From contig JADNRV010000202.1 in assembly GCA_015499995.1 (NCBI GenBank), positions 1 to 64,000 of the forward strand: a stretch of DNA of 64,000 nt, given 5' to 3'. The notes under the pieces are model-generated. The model was not told the DNA's origin. It ran no database searches and saw only the letters and a list, made by a program, of their open reading frames with translations. Of the stretch, positions 10,996-21,149 are shown piece by piece. Position 1 is the first letter of the stretch. Each line of letters opens with the position of its first letter. Position numbers and translations under genes: made by a program. This DNA is from Flammula alnicola. Lineage: Eukaryota; Basidiomycota; Agaricomycetes; Agaricales; Strophariaceae.

Positions 10996-11626
10996 GAGGA
11001 TAGGCAGGTTTAGTGAATTTGATTTGAAAACTGGCATATTTGACGGACGACACTTCCTGTATAAGCTTGATAAAGACCTCGGGCATCATGGCGGTGGCTC
11101 CCATGTCAAGCTTGGTCAATTGTCCCCAAGGTGCATGAAGGTTGAAGGGGTGGAGGCCATTTAGGAGGCGCAAGGTGACTTGGCGGATATTTGGAAGGGA
11201 GCGGAATACAGTGAAGTTTAACCACTGTTCGATGGTGAACGAGGAATGGCGTACGTTCACGCTGTTCATGAAGCCAATATCGACCGTCTCCAGAGACCGG
11301 AAGCGTCCGCTTTCAATATTCAAGAAAGCCTCGATACTTTGTGGTCCGTATAGAGGACACGTTAGGGTTTTGATGCGTTCAGCGTCAGCAATAATGATTG
11401 AGTCGATCACTGTGAAACCCCATCCGCCATAGACCATCCTGAAATTGAGTGCCAGGCTGTTGTTTCCACTACGGTGGAGACATAGAATAAATTGACGAAG
11501 TAGTGTCAATATCTTTTCAGGAGGGACGGGCGTGAAATCCATGTGGTCCCAAAAGGATGGGGCTAGGATGACATTATGCCACTGCCTCGAAACGGGGGTG
11601 AAGACTCGAGGATCTTCAGATTGCAG
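10996..11626 (-). pseudogene. N-terminal half of the split F-box/LRR-type gene
   Basis: The frame contains VSRQWHNVILAPSFWDHM, the end of an F-box domain, followed by leucine-rich segments LKTLTCPLYG-like (read here as IKTLTCPLYGPQ), FRSLETVDIGFM, FRSLPNIRQVTLRLL and WGQLTKLDMGATAMM. It runs out into the terminal repeat of the 3.0-kb element at KPAYP. The continuation is the leucine-rich block at 7228-7968. A short upstream exon around 11830-11640 (with FPAVILQTLMRSSLYLSAF) may be the start of the F-box, but I could not find a clean splice to it. F-box proteins recruit substrates to SCF ubiquitin ligases; this copy is broken. Confidence 0.6.
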
Positions 11627-13482
11627 TGGCAGTCACACTGGCTCGTTTATCCCACAGAATACAAGAATGCGCCGGAGTACGGTGTCTGGGAAAATGTAGG
11701 AGCGTTGCGGAGCTGGCATCGGCCTCGCTGAACTTTCTATTATTGGCATGGATGACGAATGCGCTGAGGTACAATGAGCTTCTCATAAGTGTTTGGAGAA
11801 TCACAGCTGGAAACAAATTCCCTGCTGGGTAGTCCTATAGGCAAAAAAAATGGTCAGTATGATTCCAGAAGGGCGGCTCAGAATCCATCTAACCTGCTGG
11901 GCAATAACTTGACCAGCGATTACACGACCTGAATCGCCACGGCCCACGAAAAGCCTGGCGGGACGGGGGAGGGGGTTTAGGGAAGGGAATTGGGGGTTAT
12001 TTTGAAGCATGGCAACTGGGTGTTTATTTGAGAAAGGCTAAACTGAGGAAGGCAGGAGGAAAGACCCCCAAATGAATTCGCGCAGCCTGTCCCTGTTCAA
12101 CATGGCAGACAATCACCCTAAACAATCAGTATTCCCACAATGCAACACTGTCGACTGACCAATAACATTTCTTCCCGATGGATTACCTTGAACCATGGGC
12201 CTGGTATTTATTCACATCGCCGAGCCTGTTGCAGGGAAACTAAAATTTAGGACTTGAGGTAAGTAAACGTTGCACCTCATGGCACGAAAACGCGAGAGGT
12301 AAATGTCTTCCCCTGCGACGCAGACACTAATCGGCTCGTTCATCGAGTCAGGGAGAAAAATGGAGTCGGAGGACAATGTAGAAAACTGATTGCAATTGGG
12401 AAAGGCTTGTTTGAGGGTCTATTGTACTGCGATACCTGACCAGTTTTACGAAAGTTTCTATAATATTTTTGCGAATGTCATGTGTACTAATAAATAGAAA
12501 TCTTCCTTCGAAGCGGAACCACGACACCTGGAATTTTACCTCCCAAGAAGCCCGAAATGTGAGTTGGCTCCCAAATAACCATAACCATAATGCTGAACAC
12601 TTGTAACTCAGAAGGTATAAATAATATATCCATATGGCTAATAGTACTGAGTGCAACTTGAACCTGCGCATGATTCGCGATATGGCCGACTGAACAGATG
12701 TTCGCACCAGCACATACCGTACGCTAAAAGCTCGCGGCAGCTTGCTATGCTCGACTAATGTATCTAGATAATTGTGTTCAACTATATAATATGGTTTCAT
12801 GCACACGAGCGTCAGTGAGAATGCCTTAGTTTTGGGCCTGTTGCCACTTCTCGTCACCATCGAGTTACATGGTGCAGGGATGTGAGTGGCGTTGTGATTC
12901 CTCCAAAAAAGAAGTTCGACCAATGCCACGCACGCTTTTTATCTGCTAGATCAAGAAGTGTGTTGTGTTCCAGATTGTGCAGTGCGTCGGTACGCACGAT
13001 GTTGTTTCCCGCCGCCTATAGTTAGGAATTATGACGCCCTCACTGCGTGCTGTTTGCTTGACGTTGGTCTCATTCCATTGATTTTGGCCAGATTTTAAAC
13101 AGTAACAGAGAGAGATAGTCTGTTCTTAATGGGTACTTAACGTAATCCTTAATCTGCATTAAAATGTCAACGGAAAAACATGAGGTTCAAGGGCAGAAAT
13201 CCGGATTAAAACTCGCCTTGCGACGCCGAAAAACACGGAAATAAAGACCTCAATCCATGGTGAGTGTCAATTCGGTATACATCTGCGTCAGCACAATCAT
13301 GTATGGGGAATAATCCACCTACTTATTTTGAACTGTTCATGCTGGCTGGCCATTCCATAGGTCTAAATGTAGCATACCTGAAAGCTAGATGTATGGATTG
13401 CCCGAGAAATTTATCGACGAATGAGAGCAAAATAAAGACCTGCTTTTGAGCCAATTTTGAGCCGCACTGGAAGACTGTCAAT
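11627..13482. other. No supported gene
   Basis: The region contains possible upstream exons of the split F-box gene (to about 12010) and a 193-codon open frame on the minus strand (12929-12348) without recognisable motifs or family-like composition. I see no promoter, repeat or RNA gene. Confidence 0.3.
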
Positions 13483-14522
13483 AAAGTTACTTTTCCGGGT
13501 CAACTTGCTAACTTGCGGCCTGCAGAGGCCGAGATGCCGGTGCAGGGGATGAATATTCAACTTATTCCCACGCCGACGACAATCTAACTTGCAACTTGCC
13601 CCTCACTTAGAGTCTTAGACTAACTTCTACTAACTCATGCAACACGGTGGCTCAAGTTGGCTTGTGCAAATCACAACCAAGTGGTATGTGTGCGTTCAAG
13701 TGTGTGCAAGTCAGGGCAAGTGCGTCCATGTTAGGGCGAGTGCGTACAAGTGTGTGTGTGAGTGCGTACAAATACATGCAAGTGCGTGCGAGTGAGTGAA
13801 GGTCGGTGAGGGTGAATGAGAGTGAGTGGCTCAGGTTATTGTGAAGTGAGTACAGACGTAAGTTGTCGCATGCTGTGTGAGTGCTCGTGCAAGCGCCCGT
13901 TAAGCGCCCATGGATCACGCGTAAGTGCGCACGACTTGTGTGACATTTGGTACGGCTGCTAATTCATGTCATAACTTCGGACGAATTTTGTTTTTTCCTG
14001 GCATAATAATCCTTTTAAGACATGATCTATCTAGTTTTTCATGCTATTGGTGGACGTGGAAGAGTGTAATTATTATACAAAGATGGTCATTTCCACGGGA
14101 ATGCACCTGATACAAATGCAGGTTAGCCTTTTTAAGTCGAGCGCACCATCGCGCTGCTGCTCAAGCTGTAAGTTAGTTCTACAGAATGCACCAGCTAACT
14201 GGTCAGCTTTGCAACTTAAAATCCTAGCTTGAGATGTAATTTTGTATATTTATGGTCTATATAATGGTAGCTACTAACTTAATACAAGGTAAGTAAAGGT
14301 ACGCAGACGGCAACAAGATCGGCAGTCAGGCGGGGGCAACATGTAGCCGGCCGCCGGTGGGCCAAGCCAACTTACTGCGCAAGCGAGCTGTGCCAAGTTA
14401 ACTTGTTGCGGGCATGATCACTGTGCCAAGTTAACTTGTAACTTGCGACAAATCAACTTGCCTGCCAAAAGTTAGCACAAGCTAACTTGTTGCAGGCATA
14501 AGTTAGTTGCACAAGTAACTTT
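13483..14522. repeat. AACTTG-rich element with short inverted ends
   Basis: The left end AAAGTTACTTTTCCGG and the inverted right end AAAGTTACTTGTGCAA share their first 11 bases. Both subterminal parts are packed with AACTTGC, GTTAACTTG and GTTAGCTTG variants, at about 13500-13640 and 14350-14520. Between them is a GTGCGTACAAGTGTG-type degenerate microsatellite (13690-13900). No protein-coding frame or target duplication is evident. It is most likely a non-autonomous DNA element. Confidence 0.45.
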
Positions 14523-15759
14523 CTTAACCACCTGCAAGACCGCACTGCAATACGCGATAGGTGAAGATGTGCGGGTCTTTAGTACATTTGTTGGCGGGGG
14601 CAAGCCCTCGATATTGATTGGCTCTGGGGAGCTCAGAAGTCAACTCGATTATATCTGCCGTGGCGGTAGGCATATCTTTTACGACCTTGTGGTTGCCGGC
14701 TGCGTTGACTAGTGTTTTAGCAGATTTGCGTTTCCCGAGAAATTTCCACCTACGCTTGTGCCTGTTGCAGCAGCCGAATAACCATTACCGTATCTTCCTT
14801 TGACTCTCGCCGACGGCTTCCTCCCTTCACTGTGCAGAATGACATGATCTCAATTTAAAGACCAGTGGTGATCATCGCTATCTCCATCGGGCTCGACATG
14901 TGCGCCTTGCTCCTCCGCACCCTGGTCGACCAGATAAGGGCGATGAAGAGGCAAAACGCACGTTCGAATCACTTCGCGCCAAAAGTATATCGGAAGCAGA
15001 GCAAACGGCTTGGACAAGGTACTCGCATAAGTGGTGTGGCGACCATAAGTGGTGTGACGACCAGAATCGCAAAAGTCCACCTTGATCGAAACCAGCGTTT
15101 GATATATGTCTTTCTGTGTCATATAATCAGATGACTGGTTGTTTATTGTTCAGAGGAAAGCTTGAAAACCGAGGTTAGAACTTGCACAGAAGATGATTTG
15201 AGGATGAAAAGAAATAGGAAGAAATCAATGTTACTAGCGTCCCATCATACACAGATATACAGAATAAATAGACCGTTGATTCTGCGATTCATGATATATA
15301 GCAACGCCAACATTATAATTGTAATCCGGCTGCAGGATATTTCATATTTTCGTTGCCGATGAACTCACTATATCAAACCGGAAGGGAATTCGTAAAACGC
15401 TTGCGAGGTCCGGATTGGTTGACAGAAATGCGTCTTTCGTACAGGCTCGTTCCATGGAGATATGAAATCTCAATGAATGTCTTTCATATGCCGTGAGGGG
15501 TATTTGTAGTAGGTGTATCACGCATATGCTATTGTGTGCATGTGAACACTGAAAGAAACGTAATTCAGAATATTTTTCTAAGCTCGTCAGGCCGGACTTA
15601 CAATAGAAGGTTAGTTTGTGCGCATAACTGACAATTTTACTGTCCTACTGGGCAGGCACGGAGTTTCGTATTGCGTTGCGAATTCGAAGTTTCTGTCTGA
15701 GCCTGACCTGGATCCAAAAAATTTACGTCCGTTGTAAAAGAACTCCGTCAATGTCAAAT
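14523..15759. other. No supported gene
   Basis: Short overlapping frames occur on both strands around 14870-15130 (one with a charged stretch AKRTFESLRAKSISEAEQ), but there is no convincing exon structure. The rest is AT-rich non-coding sequence. Confidence 0.3.
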
Positions 15760-16249
15760 TCAGACGAGATATTTGCTCACCAAGTTCTTCTCTACTACCC
15801 GGGCGATAGCCAGGGCCTCTTTTATGAAGGATTCAAATGCGTCCGCGCATGAGTGTGAATAAGATCCACCAATGGGTCGCCATCTTAAACCTCGAAAGCG
15901 CTGGCAGTGTTCCCTGATGTGGGTAAATGATGAGCGCGTGAGATTAAAAGCGCCCAGACGCACAATAAGGGACAAGAAAGCAAGATACTTACATTGAGAA
16001 GTTATGTACTTTGCGATAAAACCGAACTCCTTCCACAAAGTATTCTCGAAACATTTCTATAATATGGACGATGTTGCAGGCATCAGCGGTGGCAAGAGCC
16101 ATGCCATTTGGGTAAGGTAAGTCGTATGCCATCTCTAAGTAGAGTATAATTGTCGTAGTTTGTTGCAAAGCATCTTCTACGAAGTCGAGGTCCAGTTCCA
16201 TCGCCATGAGAATGGTTGAGCTCGAGAATAGTGAGAGTATGAATGCCAC
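15760..16249 (-). CDS. Small two-exon hypothetical protein (136 aa)
   Basis: Exon 1 is 16249-15993 and exon 2 is 15913-15760. The intron (15992-15914) has GTAAGT and CATCAG signals, and joining keeps the frame through a split ATG codon. Without splicing the first frame stops immediately after the donor, which supports the intron. The N-terminus has a short hydrophobic stretch (FILSLFSSSTILMAM) that could be a signal or weak membrane segment, followed by an acidic helical region and a C-terminal helix (FIKEALAIARVVEKNLV). I do not recognise the family. Additional 5' exons cannot be excluded. Confidence 0.45.
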
Positions 16250-16551
16250 AACGATCCAGTGGCCAAGTTGCGAGAAGGGCTACGTTATATGCAGCATGAC
16301 CGTATTCAATGGCCCAACTCTTTGCTAAATGTGGAGGGTGTAGTAGAAAGTTGGCAGGACGTGTCAGGACAAGGATTCTTTATTTCGACTATACCGGGTC
16401 ATGGACCATGGCAAATTGTTGCAGAGCGTTATACAGGCTGCGAGGGTTACTCAGATAGTCAACACTTGTGCGCTCCACTAGCATGTTCTTGGCGGACGTT
16501 CACTTAACTGTTGCAGGACGGGTCAAGAGTTTTCGTTATGTTACTGTACTT

Positions 16552-17003
16552 TAGGGTTGCGGAAAAAACTCCGAATAAGTTCCCAAGTGTAAGTTACAAT
16601 GTAATTTACATGTAAATTACCTATTTTATGCAAGTCCAGAAATCGGCCTTGCATTTTATGCATAAAATTCTCACGTGATTTATTTTGTGGCAAAGGCCTA
16701 TGTTGGTCTGTTACGCGTTACATCAACGTTACATCTATACAGGATGAGGCTGAGCACTGGGAGGTACTTTCGAGCTCGGTGAGTGGGTCTAGGGACGCTG
16801 GGAGGTCGTTCGAGCGCGGTTGGAGCACGGTAATCTTATCAGATTACGATTTCTGCAGCCAGCAGGCGGAGTCACGTTTTGTAGCGTGGGAAAATACAGG
16901 GTTTGTAAATTACGATGTAAATTACATTACATGCCACCGAAAATTGCGGACTTTGTAAATTACATAGTTACATGTAGGCCAAGGAATAAGTTCCGCAACC
17001 CTA
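16552..17003. mobile_element. hAT-like miniature inverted-repeat element (452 bp)
   Basis: The element has perfect terminal inverted repeats TAGGGTTGCGGAA and a perfect 8-bp direct repeat CTGTACTT at 16544-16551 and 17004-17011. The interior carries several TGTAATTTACAT/TAAATTAC palindromic units and no coding frame. The TAGGG start and 8-bp duplication match the element at 571-1085, but the interior and the inner part of the repeat differ, so they are different families of the same type. Confidence 0.85.
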
Positions 17004-17011
17004 CTGTACTT

Positions 17012-17944
17012 AAAGTTAACGTGTCGAATCCAGATGTTCGTGGGAATAGTCCACGTGATCCATAATATCCCTTACCTCAGATTCCAGAGTCAGACGGTAC
17101 TTTCTTTTCTTAAAGCCATCCACACAATTAGCCAATCAAGTATCCGCAGAAATAGCTGTAATCTTGCCCCACGTCAAGTGGTATGAAATCGAACCTGAAA
17201 GCGTTTCGGATTATCCTGATGGTCTCCGTCAACAGTCAGACGACAATCGGACCACGGCTCACGAAGCAACAATAATAGTTGGCATGGAGGCTCCTGGAGG
17301 CTTGTTTGCTCTATTGTCCCGACTTCGAACTCAAAAACCTCAGCGCGTGGCAGTACTGGCGTAACACGAACAGCCGCCAGTTTGTAGGTATTTGTTAACC
17401 TACAGCTCTTGTATTTTTGATGTTAACTCATCTATTTGTAGCGTCAGGCCTGGGAGCTTTCAGGACCACCGATTTCAGATAGACCGCTAGAATATAATCC
17501 ACCTACCCAAGACATCCCACTACGCACCGAGGATTCCCTCTATGTCTGATTCTTTTACAGACCTGTCGTCATCATCAGCGTCTCTCGCACGCGCATTGTG
17601 ACATTATTCACCAACAACGCCAGGCTGCCAATTTGACCTGAATCGCCATGTCCAGTCTTCACTTAGAACCTAAAGGCTACTTTTGAAACGGCACCGCCCG
17701 GGTGGAACCGCCAGTGCACCCCGGAGAGCGCGGCGTTCGTCGCCTTGTTCGAGAAAAATGCGGTCATCACCCGAACATGTTAGCGGCATCCCTAACCCAT
17801 GCTGAAGGACCGGATTAGAAGAGGGGCGCTGCTAGTTCTGGGTTGTGGTCGAGCGCATATAGTATCTTCAGGATCAGGAGAACATCGAGGTGCATTTTCT
17901 TATCTTTGTTATTTTCTTTGTTCTAACGATGTCAGTCGAATAGG
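17012..17944. other. Mostly non-coding; a short coding-like patch near 17670-17790
   Basis: Around 17670-17790 (+) one frame reads ATFETAPPGWNRQCTPES and ALFEKNAVITRTC, which looks like an exon of a conserved protein, but I cannot name it or extend it. The rest shows no gene. Confidence 0.3.
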
Positions 17945-19190
17945 TTCCACATGCTGCACTTCTACCCTCCGTGGCTTTCCTCTCCGTCGCTGATGGACTC
18001 CACTCGGCCAATCGATTCGTTAATGTCTCCCATGCTCGACACCCTACCCGCAATCGCCAACTCTCTATCCCAACCCCCATTCGCCTCATCATCCTCATCA
18101 AAACTGAGACCGTTGAATTATCATTACCTAACCCCCTTCTTTTCCGCCTTGACGCCACTCACCACCACCCATTTGATCCTCTTCGCTCCGCATCTCCAAA
18201 ACCTTCTCATCTTCCCCCCTTCGTTCATCTTACCTCCCCGTCGATTGTGGCCCCACACCGACTGTCGGCCGTCCATTTCACAGCCGGAGGCAGGCTTTGA
18301 AGGCGCATTCGTCTTCCCATCCCCGGGTGGTGTTCGATGAATGATGAGCTCAATTCTGAAGAAGATGCTGCAGAGCAGGCGGAGGATGACGAGGAGAGGG
18401 ACGAGAGATCGATACTCCGGCTGAGTGCATTGGAGTTTATGATTAGCTTGTCAGAGGCGAGGCCTAATATGGCGAGGAAGGTGCCTGGTTGGACGAAGAT
18501 TATCGTTGGGGCTTGTTTGGAAGGGATGGGTGAGTTGGATTAGGATGAGACGACAGGGCTGGATGCTTGATTACGGGGATATGTACGTTATCGTTTTCCA
18601 TTTTCGTTTTAGTTTTAAATTGGTCATTCGTTTTCATAATACTACTACTTAGCCCTCGACAAGCTTGAGCTCAGCAGAGACAGACGCTCCTCCTGCTCTA
18701 GATGTACGAGCAATCGCTAGATCGACTCGCTTGTGTTATGGGCGATCAATCGATCCTCCCTCCCGCATTCCGGGTATTCAAGTGGTTTCTCCATCCTGCC
18801 GAGCATCTCTTAACCTTGCATCTCATTTCCCTTTAGTTCATCCCCTCTATAAAGGCCAGCTACGACTGACGAGTCCTAAACGCCGGGATCGGCGCCATTG
18901 GGGAGGGCACGGGGAAGCTTCGTCCCTTTTTCCTTCTTCCACGTCTTTTTTCTTTCATGGATCCGCATTGTATCGCTGGCTGACATCTCTTACAATCATG
19001 TTCCTCAACATACGTTAGGTCGTGCAGAACGAACTCGAGAAGACCATCGAGTAAGTTCTTTTCGCTTCTATTTTCCGCGTTATTGACTGATTTTTGACTC
19101 ATTGCGCAATTTTCTTTCGTTCTGTAATAGGCTGGTAGCACCGACTTTCAGCGATTCGTATCGGTATGCTGCATTCTGGTGTGTGTAAGT
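17945..19190 (+). pseudogene. Importin-beta (karyopherin, Kap121/Kap123-type) gene remnant
   Basis: In changing frames the plus strand reads pieces of a HEAT-repeat importin in the correct order. ETVELSLPNPLLFRL is near 18110 and HLQNLLIFPPSFILPP near 18200. ERSILRLSALEFMISLSEAR through GWTKIIVGACLEGMGELD is at 18397-18540. MYEQSLDRLACVMG and QSILPPAFR are near 18700, GAIGEGTGK near 18890 (with an internal stop just before it), VVQNELEKTIE near 19025, and a PTFSDSYRYAAF piece near 19150. Importins carry nuclear proteins across the pore. Here at least four frameshifts or stops are visible and both ends are missing, so this is a dead partial copy. Confidence 0.75.
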
Positions 19191-19722
19191 TCTTTTATAT
19201 CGTCTTCCTCATAATGGTTTATTGCTCTGATTTGTTTTGGCGCGCGAGAGGACAACTATGTATCTTGGGTTTAACACTTACGATAATGATGAGGAGGGTG
19301 CCGAGGAGGGCTGAACGTTGAATGCTCAGAACAAAGCTGATGTATGAACGATCTCCTCGGTTTCTTTAGAGACCTTTTTTCATCTTTATATTTCTTAGGT
19401 CGCATAGAATGATATGGCTCTGTTTATTTCCTCTTCTTCATTCTTTCTCGTTATTCCGTTCATTTTTTTTGTTCTACATACATTCGTGCAATAAGATTTC
19501 AAGTATGGATAATACTGTATATCTAAGTGGTTGCCATTGCCATCACAAACGAAGGCCACGTCAGCACCTTTGTGTCAATCAGCACATGCATGACTATCCG
19601 CAGCACAGCACTAATAATAACCTAATCAGCACTCGCAGAAAACACACGATCACCAATTCGACGGCACGCATTTCCACTGTGTTCTTATTCAACAAAATAC
19701 CACGTCAAGCTCCCGACAAATA

Positions 19723-20268
19723 ATGTCCCTCACGAACCCGCCCAATGATGGCCCTTACTATCTCCTCAAATCCACCTCCGCTACATCGAACTACAATGTC
19801 CTTTACCTCCGCTATACTGGGAGCGGACACTGCGAAACAGTGCTTACTCCCTCTCCGCCTGTGTTCCTTCGCTTCTACGACGGCCCAGATGGGCGAGTGA
19901 TGGCCAGATCGTGGAAACATCTGGAGAGAGTGTGGGGTTTTGTCGCTGCTGACGAGACTGAGCAAGGAGGGGATATTGCATTAAGAATGAGAGAAGGGGA
20001 TGGAGATGGAGGATTTAGTTGGGTTGCTGACGAGCAGGGAAGGGAGGTGTTGCACTGGAATAATGTGTCCTCTGGTGGCAAACAGTATACTGGTTGGATG
20101 GCTAGGGATAGCCCGCCGGAGAGATTCAATGGCTTTCCGCAGGTCCATTGGAAGAAGGATAAAGATGAAGGAGACCTAGACAAAATGATCGGGTTTGTGA
20201 GGGAGTGGGTGGATTTTGAGTCTGGTAAACCCCTTGCGGCCGGAAGTGGCGAGGGAGATGTCGCATAA
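19723..20268 (+). CDS. Hypothetical protein, single exon (181 aa)
   Basis: This is an uninterrupted frame starting MSLTNPPNDGPYYLLKS and ending at TAA. The composition is protein-like (aromatic-rich and hydrophilic), with a beta-rich first half (YLRYTG, PPVFLRFYDG, WGFVAAD) and an acidic C-terminus (GDLDKMIGFVREWVDFE). There is no signal peptide, membrane helix or recognised motif. The start is chosen as the first ATG of the frame. Unlike the broken genes on both sides it has no internal stop, so it may be a genuine lineage-specific gene, but I cannot assign a function. Confidence 0.5.
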   Translation: MSLTNPPNDGPYYLLKSTSATSNYNVLYLRYTGSGHCETVLTPSPPVFLRFYDGPDGRVMARSWKHLERVWGFVAADETEQGGDIALRMREGDGDGGFSWVADEQGREVLHWNNVSSGGKQYTGWMARDSPPERFNGFPQVHWKKDKDEGDLDKMIGFVREWVDFESGKPLAAGSGEGDVA

Positions 20269-21149
20269 AGGTCCGCGCGCAATGCCACTCACGGTAAGTC
20301 ATCTACAGAATGTCAACAACTTGCTGCTTTATTCATGCAGAAAAAAACTCTCAATAGAGCTACGAGAATTTGTACACCACAGAAAAGACCTTCTCCTCGA
20401 TCTGTGACTACAGCGACGTGCGCTCGCCTGATTTGTGTATATACGTGAGATTTAAATAATTTATTGCTTCGATTTTCTCAGAGATCGTACATGCCGTTGG
20501 AGCAGTCCAATCTGGCTCAGGCGGATGCACGCGCTGGCAGGGAAGCACGAGTCGTGTCGATTCTGAACGTTGAACGTGGACGCGTCGCGCTGTGCGTCTG
20601 TGCGTCTGCTGCATACGAGGTCTCTCTAATTCCAGTGCGATCTAATCTAGCCGAGGTGCCTGCCCGAGCTCACTATCAGCGGTCATGTTTGCCAACTGCC
20701 GGTGAACCAAATAATGAGTATGTACTATGTAACATCGACATCGCGGTTGGAATTTGCGTACGCCAAATTGGTGGCGCTGAAGCTCTGAGTCATATCCCCC
20801 TCGCACGCGTTGTGTCACCAGCATCAACATCAGCCACAATTACGCCTCCACTATCACACCAAAGCTATGGAAGCGGCAGAAATCTCAATGGACCTCCACC
20901 CCTCCACCCCTCCACCCCCTCATCAAAAACTCTTCGCCCCCATCACATACCACATCGGCCTCCTCCTTCCCGTTCCAGCGCATCGCGGATCTGAATGCGG
21001 TGCTGCAGATGTAGTATGAACGACGCGGAAGACACAACGGACTATTACGGTTATGGATACGGTTACATACGGACATGGACAACGACAGTCCCTTCCTCCT
21101 CGCCAGCCTCAACCGACACAGCCCCTGATGAACGTGGAGCGTTTTTCGC

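Noticed and set aside
12348..12929. A 193-codon frame on the minus strand
   Set aside because: No motif, no splice support and unusual hydrophobic composition; it is more likely chance in an AT-balanced stretch.
13690..13910. Regularly spaced GTGCGTACAAGTG units resembling a CRISPR-like array
   Set aside because: The units are a degenerate microsatellite without constant repeats or unique spacers, in a eukaryotic context.
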